This document shows, one piece after another, positions 1 through 7,360 of a DNA stretch of 64,000 nt. Below the pieces are notes generated by a model, which searched no databases, was not told where the DNA came from, and worked only from the letters and a program-made list of their open reading frames with translations. The stretch is from the NCBI RefSeq assembly GCF_900115975.1, contig NZ_FOYM01000007.1:62001-126000 (forward strand). The letters are read 5' to 3'. Position 1 is the first letter of the stretch. The number at the start of each line of letters is the position of its first letter. Origin of the DNA: Desulfoscipio geothermicus DSM 3669. GTDB taxonomy: Bacteria > Bacillota > Desulfotomaculia > Desulfotomaculales > Desulfallaceae. Made by a program: the position numbers and the translations under genes.

Positions 1-2
1 GA

Positions 3-440
3 TTTGGGGCGTCCGACCGTTGGAAAAGCCAAATAATGGAAATAACCGGGCAGAAAATTATCAAAAGCATCGTCGGTGCTGAGCCGTTCGGTCCGGAAAA
101 GACTCTGGATGTACTGGTGGTGGCTCCCTGTACCGGCAATACCTTGGCCAAATTGGCCAATGCCATTACCGACGGGCCGGTGCTGATGGCCATCAAGGCG
201 CACCTGCGCAACCAGCGCCCGGTGGTGCTGGCCGTTTCTACCAATGACGGCCTGTCCATGAACGCGAAAAATATTGGTTTGCTATTAAACTGCAAAAATA
301 TATATATGGTTCCATTTGGACAGGATAATCCCGCCGGCAAACCAAATTCGTTGAAGGCCCAGATTAGCAAGTTGGTGGATACCATTGAACATGCTTTGCA
401 GGGTAGGCAGATTCAACCTGTTTTAGTAGCTTATGAATAA
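3..440 (+). CDS. dpaB: Dipicolinate synthase subunit B (5' truncated by window edge)
   Basis: C-terminal three quarters of the flavoprotein-like subunit B of dipicolinate synthase (SpoVFB). With subunit A it converts a lysine-pathway intermediate to dipicolinic acid in the mother cell during sporulation. The reading frame is open from the window edge. Visible family blocks are RFGAS, APCTGNTLAKLANAITD, STNDGL and PFGQDNP, and the end (QPVLVAYE) matches the family C terminus. An internal ATG at 36 is not the real start, because conserved residues lie upstream of it. The next genes (asd, dapG, dapA) supply the substrate and follow the B. subtilis order exactly. Identification is confident from motif recall; the true start and subunit A lie outside the window. 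Confidence 0.93.
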   Translation, partial: FGASDRWKSQIMEITGQKIIKSIVGAEPFGPEKTLDVLVVAPCTGNTLAKLANAITDGPVLMAIKAHLRNQRPVVLAVSTNDGLSMNAKNIGLLLNCKNIYMVPFGQDNPAGKPNSLKAQISKLVDTIEHALQGRQIQPVLVAYE

Positions 441-481
441 AATGCGCGCCGGCGGAAGATTAAGAATGGAGGGATAGATTC

Positions 482-1501
482 TTGGCCGATTATAAAGTAG
501 TGATTGTAGGTGCAACCGGAGCAGTGGGGCAGGAGATATTGCAGGTTTTGGCAGAAAGGAATTTCCCGGTAGGCGAATTGAAACTTTGTGCTACCGCTCG
601 TTCCGCCGGCAAGGAGATTTTTTTCAAAGGTAAAAGTTATACTGTGGAGGAAACCACGCCCGCTTCCTTTGACGGCATGGATATAGCTTTGTTCGCAGGT
701 GGCGCGGCAAGTAAGGAATTCGGCCCCCTGGCGGCGGAAAAGGGCGTGGTGGTAATTGATAACAGCAGTCATTTCCGCCTGGACCCTCAGGTGCCGCTGG
801 TAGTCCCGGAAGTTAACCCTGAGGATGTAAAAGAACACCGGGGCATAATCGCCAACCCGAACTGCTCGACCATCATTATGGTGGTGCCGTTGAAAGCGAT
901 TTATGACGCCGCCGGCATCAAGCGGGTGGTGGTTTCCACCTACCAGGCGGTCAGCGGTGCCGGGGCCGAGGGTATCACGGAATTAACCGAACATACCCGG
1001 GCCGTTCTGGATGGTAAAGAGGTAATACCTGCCAAGTTCCAGTATCAGATCGCCTTTAACCTGATTCCCCATATTGATGTCTTCCAGGAAATGGACTACA
1101 CGAAGGAAGAATGGAAAATGGTAAAGGAAACCCGCAAAATATTACACGACGATACTGTCGGCATTACGGCGACCACTGTTCGGGTGCCGGTCTACAGAAG
1201 CCATTCGGAATCCATTAACGTAGAAACCAAACGCAAAATCACCGTGGATGAGGCGAAAAAGGTTCTGGCAGATTTTCCGGGTGTGGTGGTGGAAGATGAT
1301 CCGGCCAACAAGAAGTATCCCATGCCCCTCTTTACATCAGAGAAGGATGATGTGTTTGTCGGTAGAATCAGGCAGGATAATTCCCTGGACAATGCGCTTA
1401 ACATGTGGGTGGTAGCTGACCAGCTGCGCAAGGGAGCGGCTACCAATGCGGTGCAAATCGCCGAATTGGTGATTAAATACGGGTGTCTGGGAAAGAGGTA
1501 G
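482..1501 (+). CDS. asd: Aspartate-semialdehyde dehydrogenase
   Basis: Reduces aspartyl phosphate to aspartate semialdehyde with NADPH, the branch point to lysine, DAP, threonine and methionine. It is 339 residues, the usual bacterial length. The N-terminal Rossmann motif GATGAVGQE is at about residues 10-18. The active-site Cys is in NPNCSTI at about residue 130, and SGAGAEG follows in the catalytic domain. The start is TTG at 482, preceded by a GGAGGG ribosome-binding site about ten bases upstream. The stop is six bases before the aspartokinase start, so the two are cotranscribed and probably coupled. Nothing unusual seen. Confidence 0.96.
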   Translation: MADYKVVIVGATGAVGQEILQVLAERNFPVGELKLCATARSAGKEIFFKGKSYTVEETTPASFDGMDIALFAGGAASKEFGPLAAEKGVVVIDNSSHFRLDPQVPLVVPEVNPEDVKEHRGIIANPNCSTIIMVVPLKAIYDAAGIKRVVVSTYQAVSGAGAEGITELTEHTRAVLDGKEVIPAKFQYQIAFNLIPHIDVFQEMDYTKEEWKMVKETRKILHDDTVGITATTVRVPVYRSHSESINVETKRKITVDEAKKVLADFPGVVVEDDPANKKYPMPLFTSEKDDVFVGRIRQDNSLDNALNMWVVADQLRKGAATNAVQIAELVIKYGCLGKR

Positions 1502-1507
1502 TATGAG

Positions 1508-2734
1508 ATGAAATACATCGTTCTCAAGTTCGGGGGGACTTCGCTGGTATCTCCCGAACTTAGGGAAAGGGTGGCGGGCAAGATCATTGCCGCCAAAGAT
1601 GAAGGTTACGTTCCCGTGGTGGTGGTATCGGCCATCGGGCGGGAAGGTGATCCTTACGCTACCGACACATTGATCAGCCTGGTCAAACAAACATATCACG
1701 ATCTACCCGCCCGTGAAATGGATATGCTAATGTCCTGTGGGGAAATTATCTCCGGGGTGGTCATGGCCGCAACTTTACAAGCCATGGGGTACCCGGCCGT
1801 TTTTCTAACCGGGGCCCAGGCGGGGATAATTACCGATCGCAATTATTCCGGAGCCAGGATTTTACAGGTGCAGGCCAAAAATGTCACCAGGTATACCCAG
1901 GAAGGTTATATAGTAGTGGTGGCCGGATTTCAGGGCACCACGGAAGACGGTGAAATCACTACACTGGGCCGGGGCGGCAGCGATACTACCGCGGCGGCGT
2001 TGGGTGTGGCGTTAAATGCCGTTTATGTAGATATTTACACCGATGTTGACGGCATTATGACGGCGGACCCGCGTATCGTGGCGGAAGCAAAAGCCCTGGA
2101 GGTCATTACTTATGATGAAATTTGCCACCTGGCGCATGAAGGGGCCAAGGTGGTGCACCCCCGGGCAGTGGAAATCGCCATGCAGAAGAGCATACCGCTG
2201 CGCGTGCGTTCAACTTTTTCTGATTCGCCCGGTACGCTGGTAACCAATTCCGGTGAAGTTTATAAAGGTACCATTGACATTACCAAAGATCGCATTGTTA
2301 CCGGCATCACCTATATATCGGGCATTGCGCAGTTTATAGTCCGCATCGGCGCTACTGGCGAAGGGCTCAAACAGCAGCGCCGCATGTTCAGGGCGCTGGC
2401 GCTGGCCGGGATCAGCATTGATTTTATTAATATACTGCCGGAAGTGGTTTTATTTACCGTCAAAGATGATGTGGCTGAAAAGGCGGTCAAGGTGCTGGAA
2501 AATACCGGCTATATGTCGGAAGTGATTACCGGGTGCGCAAAGGTTTCCGCAGTGGGGGCGGGCATGTCCGGGGTGCCCGGAGTGATAGCGGACATAGTGG
2601 AAGCATTGACCAAGGATGATATCCAGATTTTACAATGCAACGACTCACACACTACCGTTTGGGTGCTGGTCAGGCGCGAGGAAATGGAAAAGGCCGTCAG
2701 GGCCCTGCACAGGCAGTTTAAACTGGATCAGTAA
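1508..2734 (+). CDS. dapG: Aspartate kinase (DapG type)
   Basis: Phosphorylates L-aspartate, the first step of DAP/lysine synthesis. It is 408 residues with the N-terminal KFGGTSL motif at residues 7-13, the kinase signature GRGGSDTTA near 155-163, and two C-terminal ACT domains (about 265-408) that usually bind an allosteric amino acid. Its place between asd and dapA in a sporulation (dipicolinate) operon matches B. subtilis dapG, the DAP-sensitive isozyme. The feedback effector here is inferred from context and cannot be read from the sequence. It starts at ATG six bases after asd. Confidence 0.94.
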   Translation: MKYIVLKFGGTSLVSPELRERVAGKIIAAKDEGYVPVVVVSAIGREGDPYATDTLISLVKQTYHDLPAREMDMLMSCGEIISGVVMAATLQAMGYPAVFLTGAQAGIITDRNYSGARILQVQAKNVTRYTQEGYIVVVAGFQGTTEDGEITTLGRGGSDTTAAALGVALNAVYVDIYTDVDGIMTADPRIVAEAKALEVITYDEICHLAHEGAKVVHPRAVEIAMQKSIPLRVRSTFSDSPGTLVTNSGEVYKGTIDITKDRIVTGITYISGIAQFIVRIGATGEGLKQQRRMFRALALAGISIDFINILPEVVLFTVKDDVAEKAVKVLENTGYMSEVITGCAKVSAVGAGMSGVPGVIADIVEALTKDDIQILQCNDSHTTVWVLVRREEMEKAVRALHRQFKLDQ

Positions 2735-2772
2735 AAAGCAGGGAAGTTCAACCTGGAAGGAAGGTGAAAGTT

Positions 2773-3657
2773 TTGGCTATTGATTTCGGGCGCGTATTAA
2801 CGGCCATGGTAACGCCTTTTAAAAAGGATCGGACAATTGATTTCGACCAAGTCAAAAAATTGGCCCGGTACCTGGTGCAATCAGGTTCAGACGGATTGGT
2901 CGTTGCCGGAACCACCGGCGAGTCGCCCACACTGACCAAGGAAGAAAAAGTGGAATTGTTTCGGGTGGTGGTGGAAGAAGTTGGCGGCGATGCCGTTGTA
3001 ATCGCCGGTACGGGCGGCAACAATACTTCGGCCAGCATCGAATTGACGCAGGCGGCGGCAAAGGTAGGGGTCGACGGTGTAATGCTGGTGGGTCCTTATT
3101 ACAATAAACCGTCCCAGGAAGGGTTATACCAGCATTTTAAAACCATTGCCCAGAGTACCAATTTGCCTGTCATACTGTACAATGTCCCCGGGCGTACGGC
3201 AGTGAACCTGCAGCCGCAGACGGTTGTACGCTTGTCCAAGATCGACAACATTGTCGCCATTAAAGAAGCATCGGGCAACCTGGATCAGGTTAGCGAACTG
3301 CGCCGTTCTTTACCCGACCACTTCGCCATATACAGCGGTGATGACTCACTGACCCTACCGATCATGGCCCTGGGAGGCAAGGGGGTCATCAGCGTGGCGG
3401 CGCACTTGATCGGATCGCGCATCCAGGAAATGATCAATGCTTATACCTCCGGCAACGTGACCATGGCTACCAAAATACACTGCAGCGTATTCCCGGTTTT
3501 CAAGGGTATGTTTATCACCACCAATCCGGTACCCCTGAAAGCCGCACTGAACATGCTGGGCTGGCAGGTGGGCGCGCCCCGGTTGCCGCTGGTTGAGGCC
3601 ACGCCGGAGGAGAAGGAGAGCATCAAAAAAATTCTTGCCGAAGCCAATTTATTTTAA
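2773..3657 (+). CDS. dapA: 4-hydroxy-tetrahydrodipicolinate synthase
   Basis: Condenses pyruvate with aspartate semialdehyde, feeding both DAP and dipicolinate. It is about 294 residues, a class I aldolase TIM barrel. Visible are the pyruvate/substrate loop GTTGESPTL (about residues 41-49), YYNKPSQEG with the catalytic-triad Tyr, YNVPGRT, and the Schiff-base Lys in AIKEASG (about residue 160). The start is uncertain. A GTG at 2764 is in frame but lies inside the AAGGAAGGTG ribosome-binding site, so the TTG at 2773 is preferred; it yields [16 protein letters not shown], close to the family N terminus. A strong terminator follows, so this closes the dpa-asd-dapG-dapA operon. Confidence 0.93.
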   Translation: MAIDFGRVLTAMVTPFKKDRTIDFDQVKKLARYLVQSGSDGLVVAGTTGESPTLTKEEKVELFRVVVEEVGGDAVVIAGTGGNNTSASIELTQAAAKVGVDGVMLVGPYYNKPSQEGLYQHFKTIAQSTNLPVILYNVPGRTAVNLQPQTVVRLSKIDNIVAIKEASGNLDQVSELRRSLPDHFAIYSGDDSLTLPIMALGGKGVISVAAHLIGSRIQEMINAYTSGNVTMATKIHCSVFPVFKGMFITTNPVPLKAALNMLGWQVGAPRLPLVEATPEEKESIKKILAEANLF

Positions 3658-3682
3658 ACCTGGGATAAATATATTTTATTTG

Positions 3683-3707
3683 AGGGAGCCTATGAGAGCT
3701 CCCTTTT
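3683..3707 (+). terminator. Rho-independent terminator after dapA
   Basis: The stem GGGAGC/GCTCCC (3684-3689 with 3698-3703, plus an A-T closing pair) is followed by TTTT. It lies 26 bases after the dapA stop and before the promoters of the next gene. Confidence 0.85.
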
Positions 3708-3718
3708 ATATTTTCTTG

Positions 3719-3747
3719 TTTACATTTTATACCGGAAATAGTATTAT
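3719..3747 (+). promoter_or_regulatory. Sigma-A promoter candidate P1 for rnj
   Basis: TTTACA (3719-3724), 17-bp spacer, TATTAT (3742-3747). It lies just after the dapA terminator. Confidence 0.5.
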
Positions 3748-3775
3748 AAAGGTCTGTTATATAAATGCGTTAATC

Positions 3776-3804
3776 TTGTTCTGGACCCGCAGATAAAGTA
3801 TAAT
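3776..3804 (+). promoter_or_regulatory. Sigma-A promoter candidate P2 for rnj
   Basis: TTGTTC (3776-3781), 17-bp spacer, perfect TATAAT (3799-3804). The expected start is near 3811, giving a leader of about 110 bases before the RNase J gene. Confidence 0.7.
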
Positions 3805-3923
3805 GGATTAGCGAGTTTTGAACGGACATTTTTAATAAAACAGAATATTTCCCCGCCTTCTCCAAATTATCACCGTAATATAACAAACTTTTTCGTTAAC
3901 ATCATAGCTGCGGGGGGTGTGAT

Positions 3924-5588
3924 ATGGCACGCGAACCAAAAGTTTCTTTGATCCCGTTAGGGGGATTGGGTGAGATCGGCAAAAACATGATGGTGGTAAA
4001 ATACGGGGAAAATATTCTGGTTATTGATTCCGGATTGATGTTCCCGGAAGAAGACCTGTTGGGCATTGATATGGTCATTCCCGATATTACTTATTTGCTG
4101 GAGAATAAGAATCTAGTGCGCGGGATCGTACTGACGCACGGGCATGAGGACCATATCGGGGCGCTGCCCTATGTCCTTAAGGAACTTAATGTCCCGGTAT
4201 ACGGAACCAAGTTGACCCTGGGTATTCTGGGCGGAAAATTACGGGAACAACATATGTTGGACAGCGTCAAGCTGAATTGCGTAAAACCACGGGATGTAGT
4301 GCAAATTGGTCCGTTTAAAATTGAATTTATCCGCGTATCCCATAGTATTCCCGATGCCGTAGCCCTGGCCATTGAGACCCCGGTGGGTGTTATTGTGCAC
4401 ACCGGCGATTTCAAGATCGACCAAACTCCGGTGGATGGAGAAGTAATTGATTTTCACAGGCTTGCCCAGTGGGGAGAAAAGGGCGTTCTGGCCCTGTTAA
4501 GCGACAGCACCAACGTGGAAAGACCCGGTTATACCATGTCGGAGCGGGTCGTGGGACAAACTTTTGACGAAACCTTTCGGCAGGCCAGTGAAAGAATCAT
4601 TGTGGCCACTTTCGCTTCCAACGTGCACAGGCTGCAGCAGGCCATCACTACGGCGCACCGTTATAACCGCAAAGTGGCCGTGGTGGGCCGCAGCATGGTC
4701 AATGTGGTCAGCATTGCTTGCGAACTGGGTTACTTGAATGTACCGGACGGTTTGCTGGTGGAACTCGACGAGGCGGCCAAACTGCCCAGGAACCGGATAG
4801 TCTACCTGACAACGGGCAGCCAGGGGGAGCCCATGAGCGCCCTTACCAGAATGGCCAGCAGGGACCACCGCCAGGTGGAAATTATGCCCGGGGATACCAT
4901 AATCATTTCCGCTACTCCTATTCCGGGTAATGAAAAGTTGGTGTCCCGGGTAATCGACCAGCTTTTTAAACAGGGGGCAAATGTTATCTATGAAGCGGTA
5001 TCGGGCATCCATGTCAGCGGGCACCCCAGCCAGGAAGAATTGAAATTGATGATCAACCTGGTAAAGCCCAAGTTTTTCATGCCCGTACATGGTGAATGCC
5101 GCATGTTGATTAAACATGCCCAGTTAGCTCGGGAAATGGGTATCCCGGAATCCAACATTTTTGTGGGCGAAAATGGCCAGGTGGTGGAGATATCCAGGCG
5201 CAGCGGTCGTTTTGCCGGGCGGGTCACTTCCGGACGTGTGCTGGTGGACGGCCTGGGGGTCGGCGATGTGGGTAACATTGTGCTGCGTGACCGGCGGCAG
5301 CTTTCCCAGGACGGGATATTAATCGTGGTGGTGACCATGAGCCGCGATACGGGGCTGATTGTTTCCGGGCCGGATATTGTCTCGCGCGGGTTCGTCTATG
5401 TTCGTGAGTCCGAGCAACTGATGGAGCAGGCCAAGGCAAAAGTAAAGCAGGCATTGGAAAAGTGTTCATCCAAGAAAATTTCTGAATGGGCATCAATCAA
5501 GTCCCAGGTGCGGGACGATCTTAGCAGATTTTTGTTTGACAAAACCAGGAGAAGGCCAATGATTTTACCGATCATCATGGAGGTTTAA
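3924..5588 (+). CDS. rnj: Ribonuclease J
   Basis: Metallo-beta-lactamase/beta-CASP nuclease with 5'-3' exo- and endonuclease activity on mRNA and rRNA. It is 554 residues, full family length. The zinc motif HxHxDH is seen as THGHEDHIG (His72, His74, Asp76, His77), with further ligands in HSIPD and HTGDFK, the beta-CASP block, and PVHGE near residue 390. The genomic position between dapA and tepA corresponds to B. subtilis rnjB (ymfA), but one cannot tell the J1 from the J2 role from one copy. It starts at ATG behind a G-rich ribosome-binding site and has its own promoters and a strong terminator, so it is likely monocistronic. Confidence 0.95.
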   Translation: MAREPKVSLIPLGGLGEIGKNMMVVKYGENILVIDSGLMFPEEDLLGIDMVIPDITYLLENKNLVRGIVLTHGHEDHIGALPYVLKELNVPVYGTKLTLGILGGKLREQHMLDSVKLNCVKPRDVVQIGPFKIEFIRVSHSIPDAVALAIETPVGVIVHTGDFKIDQTPVDGEVIDFHRLAQWGEKGVLALLSDSTNVERPGYTMSERVVGQTFDETFRQASERIIVATFASNVHRLQQAITTAHRYNRKVAVVGRSMVNVVSIACELGYLNVPDGLLVELDEAAKLPRNRIVYLTTGSQGEPMSALTRMASRDHRQVEIMPGDTIIISATPIPGNEKLVSRVIDQLFKQGANVIYEAVSGIHVSGHPSQEELKLMINLVKPKFFMPVHGECRMLIKHAQLAREMGIPESNIFVGENGQVVEISRRSGRFAGRVTSGRVLVDGLGVGDVGNIVLRDRRQLSQDGILIVVVTMSRDTGLIVSGPDIVSRGFVYVRESEQLMEQAKAKVKQALEKCSSKKISEWASIKSQVRDDLSRFLFDKTRRRPMILPIIMEV

Positions 5589-5620
5589 AATACGCAGGCG
5601 AATAGCCTGCGTATTTTTTT
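5588..5620 (+). terminator. Strong Rho-independent terminator after rnj
   Basis: A perfect 12-bp stem (5588-5599 with 5605-5616) with a GAATA loop runs into a T tract. Its left arm begins at the last base of the stop codon. Confidence 0.95.
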
Positions 5621-5673
5621 GGCAGTTTTTAATCATAATAAAAATGAGAACCTGAGGAACGGAGTGGATAGTA

Positions 5674-6495
5674 ATGACGTTTTATGAATCTTTTGAGCAG
5701 GTACCCGGAATCTTTCCCTACCAACCGCCGTCCCCTCCGGGTCCCGGCAATGACCCGGACCGGCGAGAAAACCCCGACAATGAGCCGAATAAAGAACGGA
5801 CCAAGGTAGTAGGTAAAACCAAAAGTTCCATGGAAGCGGTCAAGGAAATGGGTGCCACCCAGATACCCGAAGTAAAAAGCAATATCCACTGCCTGACCAT
5901 TGTGGGCCAGATAGAAGGCCATTTGGTACTACCGCCGCAAAATAAAACGACCAAGTACGAGCACATGATTCCGCAACTGGTCGCCCTGGAACAAAATCCC
6001 GAAGTAGAGGGCGTATTGATTGTCCTGAATACCGTGGGGGGTGACGTAGAGGCGGGGTTGGCCATCGCGGAAATAATATCCAGCATGTCCAAACCCACCG
6101 TGTCGGTGGTGCTGGGCGGCGGGCATAGCATTGGTGTGCCCATAGCAGTGGCCACGGATTATGCGTTTATTGCCGAAACGGCCAGCATGACTATTCATCC
6201 CATCCGGCTGACCGGGCTGGTTATCGGAGTGCCCCAGACTTATGAGTACCTGGATAAAATGCAGGATCGCGTGGTGCGATTTGTGACCGCCCATTCAGCA
6301 ATCACTGAGGAAAAATTCCGGGAATTGATGTTCCGCACCGGGGAGCTGGCCCGGGATATCGGCACCGTGTTGATCGGACAGGATGCTGTGGAATGCGGGC
6401 TGATTAACGAAGTGGGTGGTATGCAGCAAGCCCTGGCCAGGTTAAAGAATTTAATTGAAGAGAGGAAGACGCGAAACGAGGTGCCGCTGCAATGA
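5674..6495 (+). CDS. tepA: ClpP-like translocation-enhancing serine protease TepA
   Basis: Member of the ClpP/crotonase-fold family (TepA, B. subtilis ymfB). It is 273 residues. The first 70 residues are Pro/charged and low in complexity. The protease core has [10 protein letters not shown] (oxyanion region), the nucleophile Ser152 in GGGHSIGVP, and His175 in [10 protein letters not shown]. In B. subtilis TepA is linked to secretion and to germination or spore protein degradation; its natural substrates are not established. It starts at ATG 5674 with GGAG upstream and overlaps ylzJ by four bases (ATGA), so the two are translationally coupled. Confidence 0.93.
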   Translation: MTFYESFEQVPGIFPYQPPSPPGPGNDPDRRENPDNEPNKERTKVVGKTKSSMEAVKEMGATQIPEVKSNIHCLTIVGQIEGHLVLPPQNKTTKYEHMIPQLVALEQNPEVEGVLIVLNTVGGDVEAGLAIAEIISSMSKPTVSVVLGGGHSIGVPIAVATDYAFIAETASMTIHPIRLTGLVIGVPQTYEYLDKMQDRVVRFVTAHSAITEEKFRELMFRTGELARDIGTVLIGQDAVECGLINEVGGMQQALARLKNLIEERKTRNEVPLQ

Positions 6496-6707
6496 TATTA
6501 TACACGCCCATGCAACTGGAACTTGTTTTGGCCGGCCTGGAGCAGATGACCCACCATCCGGAAAGGGCCACCACGGTGCATGGCGTGCCGGCCCTGGTGC
6601 GTAAAGTCGGCGGCAGGGAAGAACTGGTACAACTACTTAGTACCAATCCGGCTGACTATTTGCGCGGTGACCTATACCCGGGGGCGCCGGTTAAACCGGA
6701 CGATTAA
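6492..6707 (+). CDS. ylzJ: YlzJ-like protein
   Basis: A 71-residue protein of unknown function. It begins [10 protein letters not shown], has HGVPALV in the middle and [10 protein letters not shown] near the C terminus, all recognisable YlzJ blocks. It has no membrane segment or cysteine. The four-base ATGA overlap with tepA and the conserved tepA-ylzJ-spoIIIE order across sporulating Firmicutes suggest a sporulation- or TepA-related role. This is inference from context only. Confidence 0.85.
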   Translation: MILYTPMQLELVLAGLEQMTHHPERATTVHGVPALVRKVGGREELVQLLSTNPADYLRGDLYPGAPVKPDD

Positions 6708-6748
6708 AAATAGTCTAATTTTAGGAAACTATTCACCGAAACATTTGA

Positions 6749-7009
6749 CTGCTGTGGTATTGCCCATAAGCGAACGACTTGCGTAGCGCCGTAACAGCAC
6801 CCGGCGAAGCTTTTAGGTAACCGGATAGCGGCGCAAAACCGGCGGCTCACTAACGTTTGCGGTTTAAACAGATGAGCTTTAAAGTCAATATGTCAAAAAT
6901 AATAAAACATATTGCGCCGCCTTTGCAGCGCCGCTAATCCGGTCCGAAGCAAGGCGTGGTGCTGTCGGCGCGAAGCACTGGAGTGGGCGCTCTAGCAATA
7001 CTACAGCGG
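6749..7009. repeat. 261-bp imperfect inverted repeat (MITE-like or structured-RNA element)
   Basis: The outer arms match. CTGTGGTATTGC (6752-6763) is complementary at 11 of 12 positions to GCAATACTACAG (6995-7006). Further in, the left block around 6790-6834 (CAGCAC, ACCGGAT, AGCGGCGC) is matched in inverted order by GCGCCGCTAATCCGGT and GTGCTG at 6930-6966. The interior (6845-6925) is AT-rich with a smaller AATATGT/ACATATT inverted pair. It carries no coding frame. It sits beside the stump of a truncated gene, which fits insertion or deletion by a miniature element, but no target-site duplication could be confirmed. Confidence 0.6.
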
Positions 7010-7044
7010 GCTTGCTGAATAGTTACAAATTAAAAACATTTGTC

Positions 7045-7086
7045 AGCTTATGGTGTTTATCTGCGGATAAACACCATAGCTTTTTA
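7045..7086 (+). terminator. Hairpin terminator upstream of the uppP stump
   Basis: TATGGTGTTTATC (7049-7061) and GATAAACACCATA (7066-7078) form a perfect 13-bp stem, flanked by AGCT on both sides, and followed by TTTTT. It may be part of the element at 6749-7009 or the terminator of the tepA-ylzJ unit. Confidence 0.75.
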
Positions 7087-7097
7087 TATCTCCCGGT

Positions 7098-7262
7098 GAA
7101 ATTAATGCGATCTTTCTGGTCGGGGTGGCAGTTTCAGCGGTGGTCGGCTTTCTGGCCATCAAGTTTCTGCTCAGTTATTTATCCCGGCACAGTTACTCCA
7201 TTTTTGTCTGGTACCGCCTGCTGGCCGGTGCGCTGGTAATTATAACATACTTTCTCAGGTGA
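7098..7262 (+). pseudogene. uppP: C-terminal remnant of undecaprenyl-diphosphatase (UppP/BacA)
   Basis: In the frame read from 7107 (GCG ATC TTT), about 51 codons ending at TGA 7260-7262 encode a membrane-protein tail. It contains VSAVVGFLAIKFLLSYLSR and IFVWYRLLAGALVII, the last two transmembrane segments of the UppP family. The family is about 260-280 residues long, and everything upstream, including the catalytic Glu-rich and Arg motifs, is missing. No ribosome-binding site or start lies in front of it, and a hairpin terminator immediately precedes the fragment. It is therefore a non-functional 3' stump, presumably left by the rearrangement that placed the neighbouring inverted repeat. Confidence 0.8.
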
Positions 7263-7263
7263 C

Positions 7264-7293
7264 AATACCGGTTTGGCAAGCCGGTATTTTTTT
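7264..7293 (+). terminator. Rho-independent terminator of the former uppP gene
   Basis: AATACCGG (7264-7271) pairs with CCGGTATT, extended inward by weaker pairs, and runs into seven Ts. Confidence 0.85.
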
Positions 7294-7360
7294 AACTATG
7301 TAAGCAGGAATTATATTGCAATAATGGAATAACTATACTTAGAAAGGAGGTGCGAAAATT

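Noticed and set aside
3593-3796. 67-codon frame after dapA
   Set aside because: It spans the dapA terminator and promoter region; no ribosome-binding site.
4497-5117. 206-codon antisense frame in the RNase J gene
   Set aside because: Shadow frame without ribosome-binding site or recognisable protein features.
7012-7239. 75-codon open frame beginning at 7012
   Set aside because: It runs through the terminator hairpin and reads the uppP remnant in the wrong frame; no ribosome-binding site.
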